Below are positions 1 through 8,811 of a stretch of 64,000 nucleotides of DNA, in pieces. This stretch comes from Fusibacter sp963666805 (lineage in GTDB: Bacteria; Bacillota; Clostridia; Peptostreptococcales; Acidaminobacteraceae): positions 248,001 through 312,000 of the forward strand of contig CAXXWR010000001.1 in the NCBI GenBank assembly GCA_963666805.2, written 5' to 3'. Under the pieces are notes generated by a model. It searched no databases and had not been told where the DNA came from. It saw only the letters and a program-made list of their open reading frames with translations. How positions within the stretch are numbered: position 1 is the first letter of the stretch; the number at the start of each line of letters is the position of its first letter. The position numbers and the translations under genes were made by a program.

Positions 1-253
1 CTTCTAAGTTTTTACCCTTCAATAGTTCAAGAACTTCTTTGATTCCCGCAAATACCCCTACTTTTCGAGGAAATATTTCCGCAACAACTTCTGCATCATC
101 AAGATTAAGTTCTTTTAAGATATCCAACGTTCTTAAAAAATACACATCAGTTGTTAAACCATTAACAATCTCTTCATGTGTGGCTGAATGCATCTTTCTA
201 CTCGGTTCAATGCTAATATTTTCAATATCTTTTAGACATTCTAACTGTTTCAT
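1..253 (-). CDS. pncB: Nicotinate phosphoribosyltransferase, N-terminal part (gene runs off the window)
   Basis: Eighty-four N-terminal codons are visible, read leftwards off the window edge. The translation contains SATHEEI..G.TTDVYF followed by ..ILKEL and VVAEIFPRK.GVFAG, a pattern I recognise from the N-terminus of clostridial nicotinate phosphoribosyltransferases, which convert nicotinate and PRPP to nicotinate mononucleotide in NAD salvage. The ATG at 253 is preceded by AGAAAGGGAATTGAGTG, a usable ribosome binding site. The PRPP-binding part lies outside the window, so the family call rests on the first 84 residues only. The opposite strand has an open frame here that looks like a shadow. 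Confidence 0.7.
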   Translation of the reverse strand, partial: MKQLECLKDIENISIEPSRKMHSATHEEIVNGLTTDVYFLRTLDILKELNLDDAEVVAEIFPRKVGVFAGIKEVLELLKGKNLE

Positions 254-337
254 CACTCAATTCCCTTTCTTATAAAATTGTCATCATTATTATATGTTAT
301 TCCTTCTAAAATGGCAACTTTTGTTAAAATATTATCA

Positions 338-955
338 TTATCTCAGTTCTGATAAATTTAATTCTATTTGTTTGTAAAGAATTTCTTTAGAATATGAGTT
401 ATCTAGAACGCGATCTGCTCGGGTTCTTTTTTCTTCAAGAGACATTTGCGACCCGATTTTAACTTTAGCATAATCATCAGTGACATGATCTCGACTCACA
501 ATGCGTTTAACTCTCACCGCTTCATTGGTATAGACAACCCAGACTTCATCAAATTCATAAGGAATATCAGACTCATACAATAATGGAATATCCGCAAACA
601 CAAGTGATGCCTCTTCTAAATATTGGGCAACTCTTTTATTAATTTCTTGATGAATAACAGGATGCGTTATCTGATTTAAAAGTGCCCTTTTATCTTCATC
701 ATGAAAGATAATCTCACCTAATCGAGTCCTATCAATTGATTGATCTTCTTTTAAGATATCTTTGCCAAATGCTTCAACAATGGGTGCATAAGCTGGTCCA
801 TTAGGCTCTACCACTTCTCTTGCAATTAAATCAGCATCTACAATTTTATAGCCTAAATGTCTAAGATAATCACTCACAGTGCTTTTACCACTGCCAATGC
901 CACCCGTTATTCCTATTGTCATCTTATTTTGATTTTGCATCCTACTTTGCATCAT
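338..955 (-). CDS. coaE: Dephospho-CoA kinase
   Basis: Phosphorylates the 3'-hydroxyl of the ribose in dephospho-CoA, the last step of coenzyme A synthesis, in the cytoplasm. The P-loop GGIGSGKST follows an MTIGIT beta strand and the RE.VEP and ADIPLLYE segments are typical of the family. Length (about 200 residues) is normal. It overlaps the 3' end of polA by 14 bases, so the two are almost certainly co-transcribed and translationally coupled. Several in-frame ATGs exist (955, 952, 940, 922); the only purine-rich stretch at a sensible distance (GGGGAATAGTTGGT) favours 955 or 952, although homologues often begin close to the 922 ATG. Confidence 0.95.
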   Translation of the reverse strand: MMQSRMQNQNKMTIGITGGIGSGKSTVSDYLRHLGYKIVDADLIAREVVEPNGPAYAPIVEAFGKDILKEDQSIDRTRLGEIIFHDEDKRALLNQITHPVIHQEINKRVAQYLEEASLVFADIPLLYESDIPYEFDEVWVVYTNEAVRVKRIVSRDHVTDDYAKVKIGSQMSLEEKRTRADRVLDNSYSKEILYKQIELNLSELR

Positions 956-3569
956 ACCAACTATTCCCCATATTCATATCAATTTTAAGCGGCACAACCA
1001 ATTCAAAAGCCTCTTCCATCGCTTCACTCAATAGTGCTTTGACTATATCAAGTTCATCATCATGAACATTAATAATCAGTTCATCATGAACCTGCAAAAT
1101 AAGACGTGATTTCAAGTCTTTTTTCTCAAGTGCTCGGTAAATATTAATCATAGCAATCTTAATAATATCCGCAGCTGATCCTTGTATTGGTGTATTTCTA
1201 GCAATTCTCTCCGCGCCTGATCTCACCATAAAATTCGAATGTGTAATTTCAGGAATCTGTCTTTTTCGGCCTAAAATAGTGGTGACATAGCCTTTTTCTT
1301 TACATTCAGCAATAATGTCATCCATAAACGATTGAACCTTAGGATAGGTCTTAAAGTAACTTTCAATATAAGTTTTTGCCTCTTTTCTTGAAATCCCTAA
1401 ACTTTCACCTAATCCAAAATCCCCCATACCATAAACAATTCCAAAGTTAACTTCCTTCGCACGACTCCTCTGAAGAGATGTAATTTGATCTTCAGGCACA
1501 CCAAAAACTTGTGAAGCTGTAATACGGTGTATATCCAAATCATTTTTAAAGGCATTAATCAACGTTTCGTCACCACTTAAATGGGCTAAAACACGCAACT
1601 CAATTTGTGAATAATCGGCATCTAACAAGGTGCACCCTTCTTCTGCTATGAAAAATTGTCTTACTTTTCTCCCAAAAGGCAGACGAATGGGGATATTTTG
1701 AAGATTAGGCTCGGTTGAACTTAGTCGTCCTGTTACAGCAATGGTTTGATTAAGAGACGTATGCACTTTTTCATGCTGATCGTCAATTACGGCTCTCAAG
1801 CCATCAATATAAGTGGACTTTAACTTTGAATACATGCGATATTCAATAATATGATCAATAATCGGATGTTTATCTTTTACTTTCATCAGATTATCATGGC
1901 TAGTTGAATAACCTGTTTTTGTTTTTTTAACCGGTTTGAGGCCCAACTTCTCAAAAAGGATAATCCCCAGTTGTTTAGGAGAATTAATGTTAAAAGTCTC
2001 TTCAGCAAGTTCGTATATTGTCCCTTCAATCGTTTGAATTTGCTCTGTAATTAATGCATCCAGATGATCAATCGCTTTCAAATCTACTGTAAAACCTTCG
2101 AATTCAATAGACGCCAGTACTTCTATAAGTGGAATCTCCACGCTTTTATAGAGTTCTATCAAACCTTCTTTTGCCATTTTACTATCATGAAGGGGTTCTA
2201 AAAGATCAATCGCTTGTAATTGTGCCATCACATAATTTTGAAATACTTGTTTATCTATTTCCCCAAACGTCTTTTTCTTAGCACCTTTTCCCAAAAGTTC
2301 TTCTTCAGATTGTATTTTTAATGATGACATTTCAAAGCCCAATTCAGCGACATCATAGGACTTTCGTGAAGGCTCTAAAAGATAAGCACTGATATAGACA
2401 TCTTTCAACTGACCTTTGAGTTTGACAGCCTTCGCCATGAAAAGCAACCATTCTGCTTTTAAATCAAATGTCACTTTTTCAATAGACTCATCCTCTAAAA
2501 TGCCAGCCATTTCTTCCAGTTTATCTATATCCTCTATGAAATAAACGACATCTCCCGATTTCATTCCTAGCATGTATAAGGTCATATCATATGATAATGA
2601 TTTATCATAAAAAGATTTAAAAACCAATCGTTTTTCTTGTTTTACAATCTCAATAAACGATTGTAAATCATCAGCGACTTGGCAAGACTCCATTTTAATG
2701 GGCTCTGACTCTTTTTTAAAGCGTGAAAGTAAACTTGTCAGCTCATATTTTTTCAGCACTTCAATAATTGAATCAATATCTGACATATCAACAAGATAAT
2801 CTGATAAGTCAAATTCAATAGGAACATTGGTCATAATAGTAGCAAGTCTCTTACTTAATAAGGCTTGTTCACTATATTCCTCAACCAACCCGCGAATACG
2901 TTTATTACTTACCGCATCAACGTTCATAATGAGGTTTTCTACGGTGTCAAATTCTGCCAAAAGTTTAGAAGCTGTCTTTGGACCCACCCCCGGTATACCC
3001 GGTATATTATCAGAACTATCACCACTTAATCCTTTAAAATCAATCACCCTATCTGAATTTACGCCCCATTCTTCCATGATTTCTTCATCTCTGTATTCCT
3101 TTAAAGATGAAACACCTTTCTTCGTAATATGAACATGCGTCAACTCACTGCATAATTGCAGGGCATCTTTATCACCTGTTATAATATGAGCTTCTACCGA
3201 TTGTGAATTAGCAAGTGTCGCAATAGTCCCAATGAGATCATCTGCCTCATATCCCTGTAATTCAATCATTTCAATATTCATAGCGGTCAAAAGTTCTTTA
3301 ATAACTGGTAACTGCATTGCCAGCTCTTCTGGCATGCCTTTACGTGTTCCTTTATAGTTTTCATATGTTTTATGTCTAAAAGTAGGGCCTTTCATATCAA
3401 AAGCCACTGCAAAATATTTAGGTTCAAAAGAATCAATTAAATTGTAAATCATATTGGTGAGACCATATACACCACCTGTATAAAGCCCTTTTGAATTTCT
3501 AAGTTCGCGCATAGCAAAATATGCTCTATTTATCAAACTATTTCCATCAACGATGACTATTTTATCCAT
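942..3569 (-). CDS. polA: DNA polymerase I
   Basis: Repair and Okazaki-fragment-processing polymerase, about 875 residues. The N-terminal third is a 5'-3' exonuclease (FEN) domain with the helix-hairpin motif GIPGVGPKTA. The C-terminal half is a family A polymerase with motif A (LLDADYSQIELR), motif B (RAKEVNFGIVYG) and motif C (LQVHDEL). The central 3'-5' exonuclease fold is present but the acidic residues expected in its first motif are absent (FKSFYDK region), so proofreading is probably lost, as in Bacillus Pol I. An upstream in-frame GTG at 3590 is possible, but AGAGGAGG sits just before the ATG at 3569 and the likely promoter -10 is at 3594-3599, so 3569 is chosen. coaE overlaps its 3' end. 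Confidence 0.97.
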   Translation of the reverse strand: MDKIVIVDGNSLINRAYFAMRELRNSKGLYTGGVYGLTNMIYNLIDSFEPKYFAVAFDMKGPTFRHKTYENYKGTRKGMPEELAMQLPVIKELLTAMNIEMIELQGYEADDLIGTIATLANSQSVEAHIITGDKDALQLCSELTHVHITKKGVSSLKEYRDEEIMEEWGVNSDRVIDFKGLSGDSSDNIPGIPGVGPKTASKLLAEFDTVENLIMNVDAVSNKRIRGLVEEYSEQALLSKRLATIMTNVPIEFDLSDYLVDMSDIDSIIEVLKKYELTSLLSRFKKESEPIKMESCQVADDLQSFIEIVKQEKRLVFKSFYDKSLSYDMTLYMLGMKSGDVVYFIEDIDKLEEMAGILEDESIEKVTFDLKAEWLLFMAKAVKLKGQLKDVYISAYLLEPSRKSYDVAELGFEMSSLKIQSEEELLGKGAKKKTFGEIDKQVFQNYVMAQLQAIDLLEPLHDSKMAKEGLIELYKSVEIPLIEVLASIEFEGFTVDLKAIDHLDALITEQIQTIEGTIYELAEETFNINSPKQLGIILFEKLGLKPVKKTKTGYSTSHDNLMKVKDKHPIIDHIIEYRMYSKLKSTYIDGLRAVIDDQHEKVHTSLNQTIAVTGRLSSTEPNLQNIPIRLPFGRKVRQFFIAEEGCTLLDADYSQIELRVLAHLSGDETLINAFKNDLDIHRITASQVFGVPEDQITSLQRSRAKEVNFGIVYGMGDFGLGESLGISRKEAKTYIESYFKTYPKVQSFMDDIIAECKEKGYVTTILGRKRQIPEITHSNFMVRSGAERIARNTPIQGSAADIIKIAMINIYRALEKKDLKSRLILQVHDELIINVHDDELDIVKALLSEAMEEAFELVVPLKIDMNMGNSWYDAK

Positions 3570-3593
3570 GTTTTCCTCCTCTGTAATCACCTT

Positions 3594-3602
3594 ATTATAT
3601 CA
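3594..3602 (-). promoter_or_regulatory. Extended -10 promoter of polA-coaE
   Basis: On the minus strand TGATATAAT reads as an extended -10 (TG-n-TATAAT). No good -35 is visible 16-18 bases upstream, which is usual for extended -10 promoters. Transcription would start about 18 bases before the chosen polA ATG. Confidence 0.5.
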
Positions 3603-3645
3603 TATACACTATTTCAAGTCTGTAGTCATAAAAAGTTCCTCACAT

Positions 3646-3675
3646 AAAAAATGGATGCTTATTGGCATCCATTTT
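3646..3675 (-). terminator. Second of two tandem terminators after the SIMPL gene
   Basis: ATGGATGC / GCATCCAT stem extended by A/T pairs, six-base loop, followed on the minus strand by a run of T. It lies between the SIMPL gene and polA. Confidence 0.75.
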
Positions 3676-3682
3676 GATAATA

Positions 3683-3709
3683 AAAAAGCCAGCATATTTT
3701 TATGCTGGC
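3683..3709 (-). terminator. First of two tandem terminators after the SIMPL gene
   Basis: Nine-base stem GCCAGCATA / TATGCTGGC with a four-base loop, followed on the minus strand by TTTTTTA. It is the first hairpin met by transcripts leaving the sigma-factor operon. Confidence 0.85.
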
Positions 3710-3732
3710 CTTATCTTCAGTTAATATTATTA

Positions 3733-4479
3733 TTAGTATTCGTAACTTACTGAAACAGAAGCTCTTACGGTAATGTCACCTGATTGTATTGGTGTTGAAG
3801 CGGCACTTGAATCCATCATTCTTGCTTCAAGATTCATATCAACATAATTGCCACCACCAGAACTAGATTCGTTAACAGCATAAGGGACACCTGCTGTTTT
3901 ACCAAAAGTACCCATAATTGCATTGGCTTTTCCTTTAGCATTTGCCATTGCCAATTTCAAAGCTTCTTGGTAATATGAACTGTCATCTTTGACTGCAAAG
4001 CGTACATTATTAATTTTGTTTGCACCTGCATCGGAAGCAACGTCAATCATTTCACCCACTTTATCAATGTTAGAAACTTCTACCTCTAAAGTGTTTGATA
4101 CCACATAATAGTAGTCTCTTTCTTCTTTAGAAGCATTTGAATTATAATCATAGGTTTGATAAAGATTATAGCCTGAAGTTGTTAAAGCTTTGTCAGTTAA
4201 ACCTTTTGCTTTAAGTGCAGCAATAACTTTATCCATTTCTTTTGCATTATTTTGTTGAGCTACTTTAGCATCTGCATCTTTACTTTCTACCCCTACCGTA
4301 ATATAAGCAACGTCTGGTGTCACTGTCATTTCACCTTCACCTGACACTGTAACAAGTTTGGCAGGTTGATCATTTGTATCTGCAACTGATACTCCTTGAT
4401 TACCAACTACACCTGATACCGTAAGTACCAATGCTGCAATCATAAAAATACTGAGTATAGATAAAATTCTATTTTTCAT
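3733..4479 (-). CDS. SIMPL (DUF541) domain exported protein
   Basis: 248 residues with an N-terminal signal peptide or membrane anchor (residues about 4-25, positively charged start then a hydrophobic stretch). The rest matches the SIMPL/DUF541 family: VSGEGEMTVTPDVAYITVGVE near the start of the mature part, a central block with TTSGYNL, and a C-terminal VRASVSVSYEY. SIMPL proteins are periplasmic or cell-surface beta-rich proteins of poorly defined role, often linked to oxidative or envelope stress. It starts three bases after the anti-sigma gene stops, so it is the third gene of the ECF sigma operon and a likely target or accessory of that stress response. Two terminators follow it. Confidence 0.85.
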   Translation of the reverse strand: MKNRILSILSIFMIAALVLTVSGVVGNQGVSVADTNDQPAKLVTVSGEGEMTVTPDVAYITVGVESKDADAKVAQQNNAKEMDKVIAALKAKGLTDKALTTSGYNLYQTYDYNSNASKEERDYYYVVSNTLEVEVSNIDKVGEMIDVASDAGANKINNVRFAVKDDSSYYQEALKLAMANAKGKANAIMGTFGKTAGVPYAVNESSSGGGNYVDMNLEARMMDSSAASTPIQSGDITVRASVSVSYEY

Positions 4480-4482
4480 GTC

Positions 4483-5832
4483 TTATTCCTCCTTCTTTAA
4501 ATCGTTTTTTCTTGTCTTTTGATTTTTTTTATAAAAATGTCTTCCCAATAAGCCAATAATGACTAGGATGACAATTATTGGGCTATATGCAACAATCCAT
4601 ACTAAAAGATCAAGTACAAATTGAATCATATTATTAATTGTTTTGATAAATCCATTCTTAGCTTGCGTCATAACTGAATGATCAACTGGTTCAATTTGTG
4701 GTTGAAGACTTGCCACTTCATAAATGGTAACATCTATAGTTGAAAAATCAGCTAATGCTTCCCAAGACTTAATTTGCTTTGTATAAGCATTGATATTGCC
4801 TCTTACACGACTAAGTTCATTTTCGATATTCAAAATATCTTCAACATCAGTCGCTTCATTCAAAATTTCTCTTAAACGCTCTTCAGTTACTTTCAAATTT
4901 TCAATTTCATCAGCAAGGTCTCTATAGTTCTTAGTTACGTCTTGTGCATTAATATTATAGTAATTGAGATTACCAAAATTTTTAAGATAATCAAGAGTCA
5001 CTTCGAAGTTTTCAACGGGCACTTTTATCGTATAATGCCCCTGTTTCAAATCTTTATTAAGCTTAGGGTTATCAAAAATATCAACTGATTCATTTGCCAA
5101 ATAACCTTTTCTCTGCTCAATGAAAAACTTAAGGTCTTCTTCTACTTGATCAAAGTTTTCTACATCAATTCCCAAAGATGCCGTTTGAATAATGACACGA
5201 CCCTTTTTATAGTCATCTTCTAAAGGCATCGCATTTGGATTATCTAGTGAATTATATCCATCTGATTCTACCGGTAAGTCTTCATCGACATTGTCTCTAT
5301 CCCCTACATTTGAATTGGGACTTGAAAACATTTTCATTTCTAACCCGTTTGTATCAGTATTGACTGTTTCAGTATTGTCGCTAGCCCGAGTGCCAAACAG
5401 CTCTCCACTTGCAACACTAGCGTTAGTATCCACTGCCATATCATTCATCAGGGTTGGCATTTTTTTAACACCGATACCAATAACCAATAAAGCTGCAACC
5501 GCAACACTTCCCCATTTGGCAAATCTTTTGCCAGACCACTTTTTCATATTAATCAGTTTACTTTTTCTTGAACCAGATGCAGCTTCTCCTTTTTTGAAGT
5601 TCTCAGAATCTACTTCAAGTAATAATTTTTCGTGTAAATGCTTTTCAAAATCTTTTGGCAAAGGTTTCATCTGAGTCTCTCCCAAAATTTCCTTCATGTA
5701 TTTAAGCTCTTCAAATTCAATAGTACAAGCCTCACAAGCCTCAAGATGTTCGTTGAGCTCAACTAATTCATCATCAGTTATATAATTATCAATATAAGCA
5801 TTCATCAATGCCCTTGATTTATCACATTTCAT
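4483..5832 (-). CDS. Membrane anti-sigma factor with zinc-finger and DUF4349 domains
   Basis: About 449 residues. The N-terminus carries an anti-sigma zinc-finger pattern H-x3-C-x2-C (H29, C33, C36) in a helical ZAS-like region. A transmembrane helix follows at about 104-124 (VAVAALLVIGIGV). The large outside region matches DUF4349: VIIQTASLGIDVEN, a TIKVPVENF segment and a coiled-coil-like stretch with LREILNEATDVEDIL. A second transmembrane helix lies near residues 405-430. The natural reading is that the N-terminal domain holds the upstream ECF sigma factor and the outer DUF4349 domain senses the envelope; this is inference from domain order and from the 15-base gap to the sigma gene. The start ATG at 5832 has AAAGGAG at good spacing; an in-frame GTG nine bases upstream lacks one. 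Confidence 0.85.
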   Translation of the reverse strand: MKCDKSRALMNAYIDNYITDDELVELNEHLEACEACTIEFEELKYMKEILGETQMKPLPKDFEKHLHEKLLLEVDSENFKKGEAASGSRKSKLINMKKWSGKRFAKWGSVAVAALLVIGIGVKKMPTLMNDMAVDTNASVASGELFGTRASDNTETVNTDTNGLEMKMFSSPNSNVGDRDNVDEDLPVESDGYNSLDNPNAMPLEDDYKKGRVIIQTASLGIDVENFDQVEEDLKFFIEQRKGYLANESVDIFDNPKLNKDLKQGHYTIKVPVENFEVTLDYLKNFGNLNYYNINAQDVTKNYRDLADEIENLKVTEERLREILNEATDVEDILNIENELSRVRGNINAYTKQIKSWEALADFSTIDVTIYEVASLQPQIEPVDHSVMTQAKNGFIKTINNMIQFVLDLLVWIVAYSPIIVILVIIGLLGRHFYKKNQKTRKNDLKKEE

Positions 5833-5847
5833 TAAGCCCACTCCTTT

Positions 5848-6381
5848 CTAATAATCCGCCTTTAATAACAACTTTAAAGCTTGCCTGCTTCTACTGAGCC
5901 TAGATCTTATAGTGCCAATAGGTACATCCAAAATAGTACTCATTTCATCATATGAATACCCCATTAACTCTCTCAAAACAATAACAGATTTGTAGTCTTC
6001 AGAGAGTTGATCAATGGCTGATTGCACTCTTTCTTTCACCTCATTTTTTTCATATACAATTAACGGATCATCAACTTCTGATGCAACAATATTTTTAACA
6101 CCATCTTCATCATCAAGTGATAATACTTTTTCTTTTCTCTTGCGCAATTCATCTTTACATGTATTAATGACAATCCTATACAGCCAAGTTGAAAAATTCG
6201 CATCTTCTCTAAACGTATCTATTTTGCGATAAGCTTTGATCAATGACTCTTGTGCCATGTCTTCAGCATCTTGTTGATTTCCCATCATACGATAAGCGAT
6301 ATTGTACACATACCGATTATACTCAGAGACACGTTTCTCAAATTGGTCTATATCTCCATTTATGCTCTTTTTCGTAAGCAT
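5848..6381 (-). CDS. ECF-family RNA polymerase sigma factor (SigW/RpoE type)
   Basis: 177 residues. Region 2 is seen in YNIAYRMMGNQQDAEDMAQES and FSTWLYRIVINTCKDELR; region 4 in VIVLRELMGYSYDEMSTIL followed by the helix-turn-helix PIGTIRSRLSRSR. Region 3 is absent, as expected for ECF sigma factors. Alternative sigma factors of this type direct transcription of envelope-stress genes. It heads a three-gene operon with an anti-sigma factor directly downstream. The start has a strong AAAGGAGG. The upstream promoter itself looks like an ECF promoter, so autoregulation is likely. Confidence 0.95.
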   Translation of the reverse strand: MLTKKSINGDIDQFEKRVSEYNRYVYNIAYRMMGNQQDAEDMAQESLIKAYRKIDTFREDANFSTWLYRIVINTCKDELRKRKEKVLSLDDEDGVKNIVASEVDDPLIVYEKNEVKERVQSAIDQLSEDYKSVIVLRELMGYSYDEMSTILDVPIGTIRSRLSRSRQALKLLLKADY

Positions 6382-6414
6382 AATGTCCTCCTTTCATGAA
6401 AGGTATACTAATAT

Positions 6415-6440
6415 GACGTACTCTTGTTTCAAAAAGTTCC
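6415..6440 (-). promoter_or_regulatory. Predicted ECF-type promoter of the sigma operon
   Basis: On the minus strand GGAAC (6436-6440) and CGTC (6415-6418) are separated by 17 bases. This is the typical -35 GGAAC / -10 CGTC pattern used by ECF sigma factors and places a start site shortly before the sigma ribosome binding site, implying autoregulation. Confidence 0.7.
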
Positions 6441-6460
6441 GATTCTTGATATCAATTTAT

Positions 6461-6489
6461 AAAAAAAGCAAGGTATGCTCCTTGCTTTT
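6461..6489 (-). terminator. Terminator of the Xaa-Pro peptidase gene
   Basis: AAAAGCAAGG / CCTTGCTTTT stem with a six-base loop, flanked by A and T runs on the two sides, so it can work in both directions. Confidence 0.8.
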
Positions 6490-6550
6490 CTTTAATCACT
6501 TATGCCAATCACTTGTAAACACTATAATAATTGATTCGTTCAGATTCTAT

Positions 6551-7624
6551 TTATAAAGTTTGAAGATTTTTAGGATAAGCATTGAGCACTTCACAGCCAT
6601 CCTCAGTCACAAGGACCAAATCTTCAATTCTCACACCAAACTTATTAGGTAAATAAATTCCTGGTTCTATTGAAAAAATCATTCCAGGTTCACACAGCAT
6701 ATCATTTGCAGAAGAGACATCTGGAAATTCATGAACAGTTATACCACAGCCATGACCTGTTCGATGTGTAAAGTAGTCACCATAACCTGCTTCAGCGATA
6801 ACATTTCTAGCTGCTGCATCAACATCAGACATTTTCACACCTGGTTTTACTTTTGAAATAGCAGCCAAATTCGCTTTTAAAACAGTATTATAGACTTTAA
6901 TATATTCTTCTGATGGTGTCCCATAATAGAAGCTACGCGTCATATCTGAACAATAACCATTCTTTCTACCCCCAATATCTACAATTATGGCATCTCCCAT
7001 CTTGAGGAGTGTTCCATCACTATCGTGGTGAGGTTCTGCACAATTTTCACCAAAGCATACTAAAGGATCAAAAGAAAGCTCATGAACACCTAAATTTGAA
7101 TTTTTTTCATCTACCCATTCACAAACTTGTGCTTCCGTTACATTAAGATCATACTTCATGGCATTATAAATTTCACTAATAACTTGATCGTTAATTACAG
7201 ATGCTTCTTTCATTTTTACAATTTCAGAGGCATCTTTGATTAAACGTACTTGGTCAACACATTGCGAACCATTTTTAAATTTTAAATCCAAACGTTTTTC
7301 CATCAATGCTATTAAAAAGCGACTTGGCCAGTCCTTATCCACACCTACCACATGTGACTCAGGGATGAAGCTTTGAAGAAAATCAATACTATCGTCACTG
7401 TCTTTATAAGATGCGATTTTCAAACTCTCATCTGTTAAGGGAAAAAGTTCATTAAGGACCAATGTCATACTATCTTCCGATATAACAAGCGCCATCAAAC
7501 GTTCTCCTGGATGTATTTCATGACCTGTCAAATAGTAGATAGCATCTGTAGATGTCAGTAAAAGTGTCTGATATCCTGCTTGCAACATTTGTGTTTTAAT
7601 TTTATTTATTCTTTCTAAATTCAT
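6551..7624 (-). CDS. pepQ: Xaa-Pro peptidase family (M24) metallopeptidase
   Basis: About 357 residues in two parts: a creatinase-like N-terminal domain (1 to about 125) and a pita-bread catalytic domain. Metal ligands are all visible: D in VDIGG, D in YCSDMTRSF, H in the GHGCGI segment, E in SIEPGIY and E in VRIEDLV. Such enzymes cleave dipeptides or peptides with proline in second position in the cytoplasm. The ATG at 7624 is preceded by AGAAAGGAAAG; an earlier in-frame start at 7663 has no binding site. Monocistronic by position, with a terminator behind it. The exact choice between prolidase and aminopeptidase P cannot be made from sequence alone. Confidence 0.9.
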   Translation of the reverse strand: MNLERINKIKTQMLQAGYQTLLLTSTDAIYYLTGHEIHPGERLMALVISEDSMTLVLNELFPLTDESLKIASYKDSDDSIDFLQSFIPESHVVGVDKDWPSRFLIALMEKRLDLKFKNGSQCVDQVRLIKDASEIVKMKEASVINDQVISEIYNAMKYDLNVTEAQVCEWVDEKNSNLGVHELSFDPLVCFGENCAEPHHDSDGTLLKMGDAIIVDIGGRKNGYCSDMTRSFYYGTPSEEYIKVYNTVLKANLAAISKVKPGVKMSDVDAAARNVIAEAGYGDYFTHRTGHGCGITVHEFPDVSSANDMLCEPGMIFSIEPGIYLPNKFGVRIEDLVLVTEDGCEVLNAYPKNLQTL

Positions 7625-7761
7625 GGTACTTTCCTTTCTGCGATAATCTAAGTAAGATAACACTCATAATAACTTCTATTATAATTCAAATTAAAGTATT
7701 CATCAATCCAATTCATTTTTTAGCTTAATCAGATGATTGACTTATTTTTGATAAAAAATGC

Positions 7762-7790
7762 TTGCCTCATTAGACTTTTTATGTTAATAT
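7762..7790 (+). promoter_or_regulatory. Promoter of tRNA-Leu
   Basis: TTGCCT, 17 bases, TAATAT, ending 13 bases before the tRNA 5' end. Confidence 0.6.
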
Positions 7791-7803
7791 ATAAAAGTTC
7801 CTT

Positions 7804-7890
7804 GCCGAAGTGGTGGAATTGGCAGACGCGCCGGACTCAAAATCCGGAGAGGTAACACTCGTGCGGGTTCGACCCCCGCCTTCGGCACCA
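7804..7890 (+). tRNA. tRNA-Leu (anticodon CAA)
   Basis: 87 bases including an encoded CCA. Acceptor stem GCCGAAG / CTTCGGC pairs perfectly, the D arm is TGGTGGAATTGGCAGACGC-like, the anticodon arm is CCGGA CTCAAAA TCCGG giving CAA, there is a long class II variable arm and the T arm reads CGGGTTCGACCCCCG. It reads UUG leucine codons. Confidence 0.97.
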
Positions 7891-7893
7891 TTC

Positions 7894-7935
7894 AAGTCGC
7901 AACTACTGAATTATCAGTGGTTGCGACTTTTGTTT
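7894..7935 (+). terminator. Terminator of tRNA-Leu
   Basis: AAGTCGCAAC..ACTG / CAGT..GTTGCGACTT long stem followed by TTTGTTTT, immediately after the tRNA. Confidence 0.9.
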
Positions 7936-8020
7936 TATATTTTATTATGACTATTATACAATTACCCTTATTATTCACTTCTAATCATTAGCCACTATGA
8001 TGCTATTAAAGGAGTCTAAC

Positions 8021-8791
8021 ATGGATATTATAATTTCACCCGCTAAAAAAATGAATCTTAATACGGATGCCTTTTCTTATGATTCTTTACCCCCTTTTAT
8101 GGATAAAACAGCCCAATTACATTCCTATCTTAAAAATCGTTCCTTCAATCAGCTCAAGACAATATGGAAGTGCAGTGACAAACTAGCTACCTTCAATTTT
8201 CAGCGTCTTCATCAACTCAATATAATAGAGAATCTAACCCCTGCCCTTTTTGCTTACGAAGGCATTCAATATCAATATATGGCACCTGATATTTTTACGG
8301 ACAAAGCACTTGATTATGTGAAAAATCATCTCTACATCTTATCAGGGTTTTATGGAATTCTTTCAGCTTTTGATGGGATTATTCCCTATCGTCTTGAAAT
8401 GCAAGCTAAACTTATTGATTTTGAACCCAATTCGCTCTATTCTTTTTGGTCTCATGACCTTGCAAACTATATAGAAGAGAAACAAACTCAAGAGGCCACA
8501 GGTAATATCTTGATTAACTTAGCTTCTGACGAATATAGTAAAGCGGTCATAAAACATTTATCTTCAAAAACTCAAGTCATTCACTTTAAATTTGGTCAAG
8601 TCATCGACGGTAAAATCAAAGAAAAGGGAACCTTGGTCAAAATGGCAAGGGGAGAAATGGTAAGGTATCTAGCAGAGAATCAAGTTCATTCACTCAATGA
8701 AATTAAAAATTTTAGGGCACTCGGCTTTGAATATAATCCTCACTTCTCTTCAGCTAATTTATTGGTTTTTACACTAAACGAATCATCTTGA
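8021..8791 (+). CDS. yaaA: Peroxide stress protein YaaA (DUF328)
   Basis: About 256 residues, starting MDIIISPAKKMN, which is the hallmark N-terminus of the YaaA/DUF328 family. Other conserved pieces are the PALFAYEGIQY, YILSGFYGILSAFDGI and PYRLEMQ segments and a C-terminal KMARGEMVRYLAEN. In Escherichia coli YaaA limits free iron and protects DNA from hydrogen peroxide; the fold binds DNA. The ATG at 8021 has AAAGGAG seven bases upstream; an earlier in-frame ATG at 7997 has none. It is a lone plus-strand gene between two terminators. Confidence 0.93.
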   Translation: MDIIISPAKKMNLNTDAFSYDSLPPFMDKTAQLHSYLKNRSFNQLKTIWKCSDKLATFNFQRLHQLNIIENLTPALFAYEGIQYQYMAPDIFTDKALDYVKNHLYILSGFYGILSAFDGIIPYRLEMQAKLIDFEPNSLYSFWSHDLANYIEEKQTQEATGNILINLASDEYSKAVIKHLSSKTQVIHFKFGQVIDGKIKEKGTLVKMARGEMVRYLAENQVHSLNEIKNFRALGFEYNPHFSSANLLVFTLNESS

Positions 8792-8811
8792 TATCTATTT
8801 TTCACACAATA

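Noticed and set aside
39..275. 78-codon plus-strand frame at the window start
   Set aside because: Antisense to the nicotinate phosphoribosyltransferase start, which has family motifs and a ribosome binding site.
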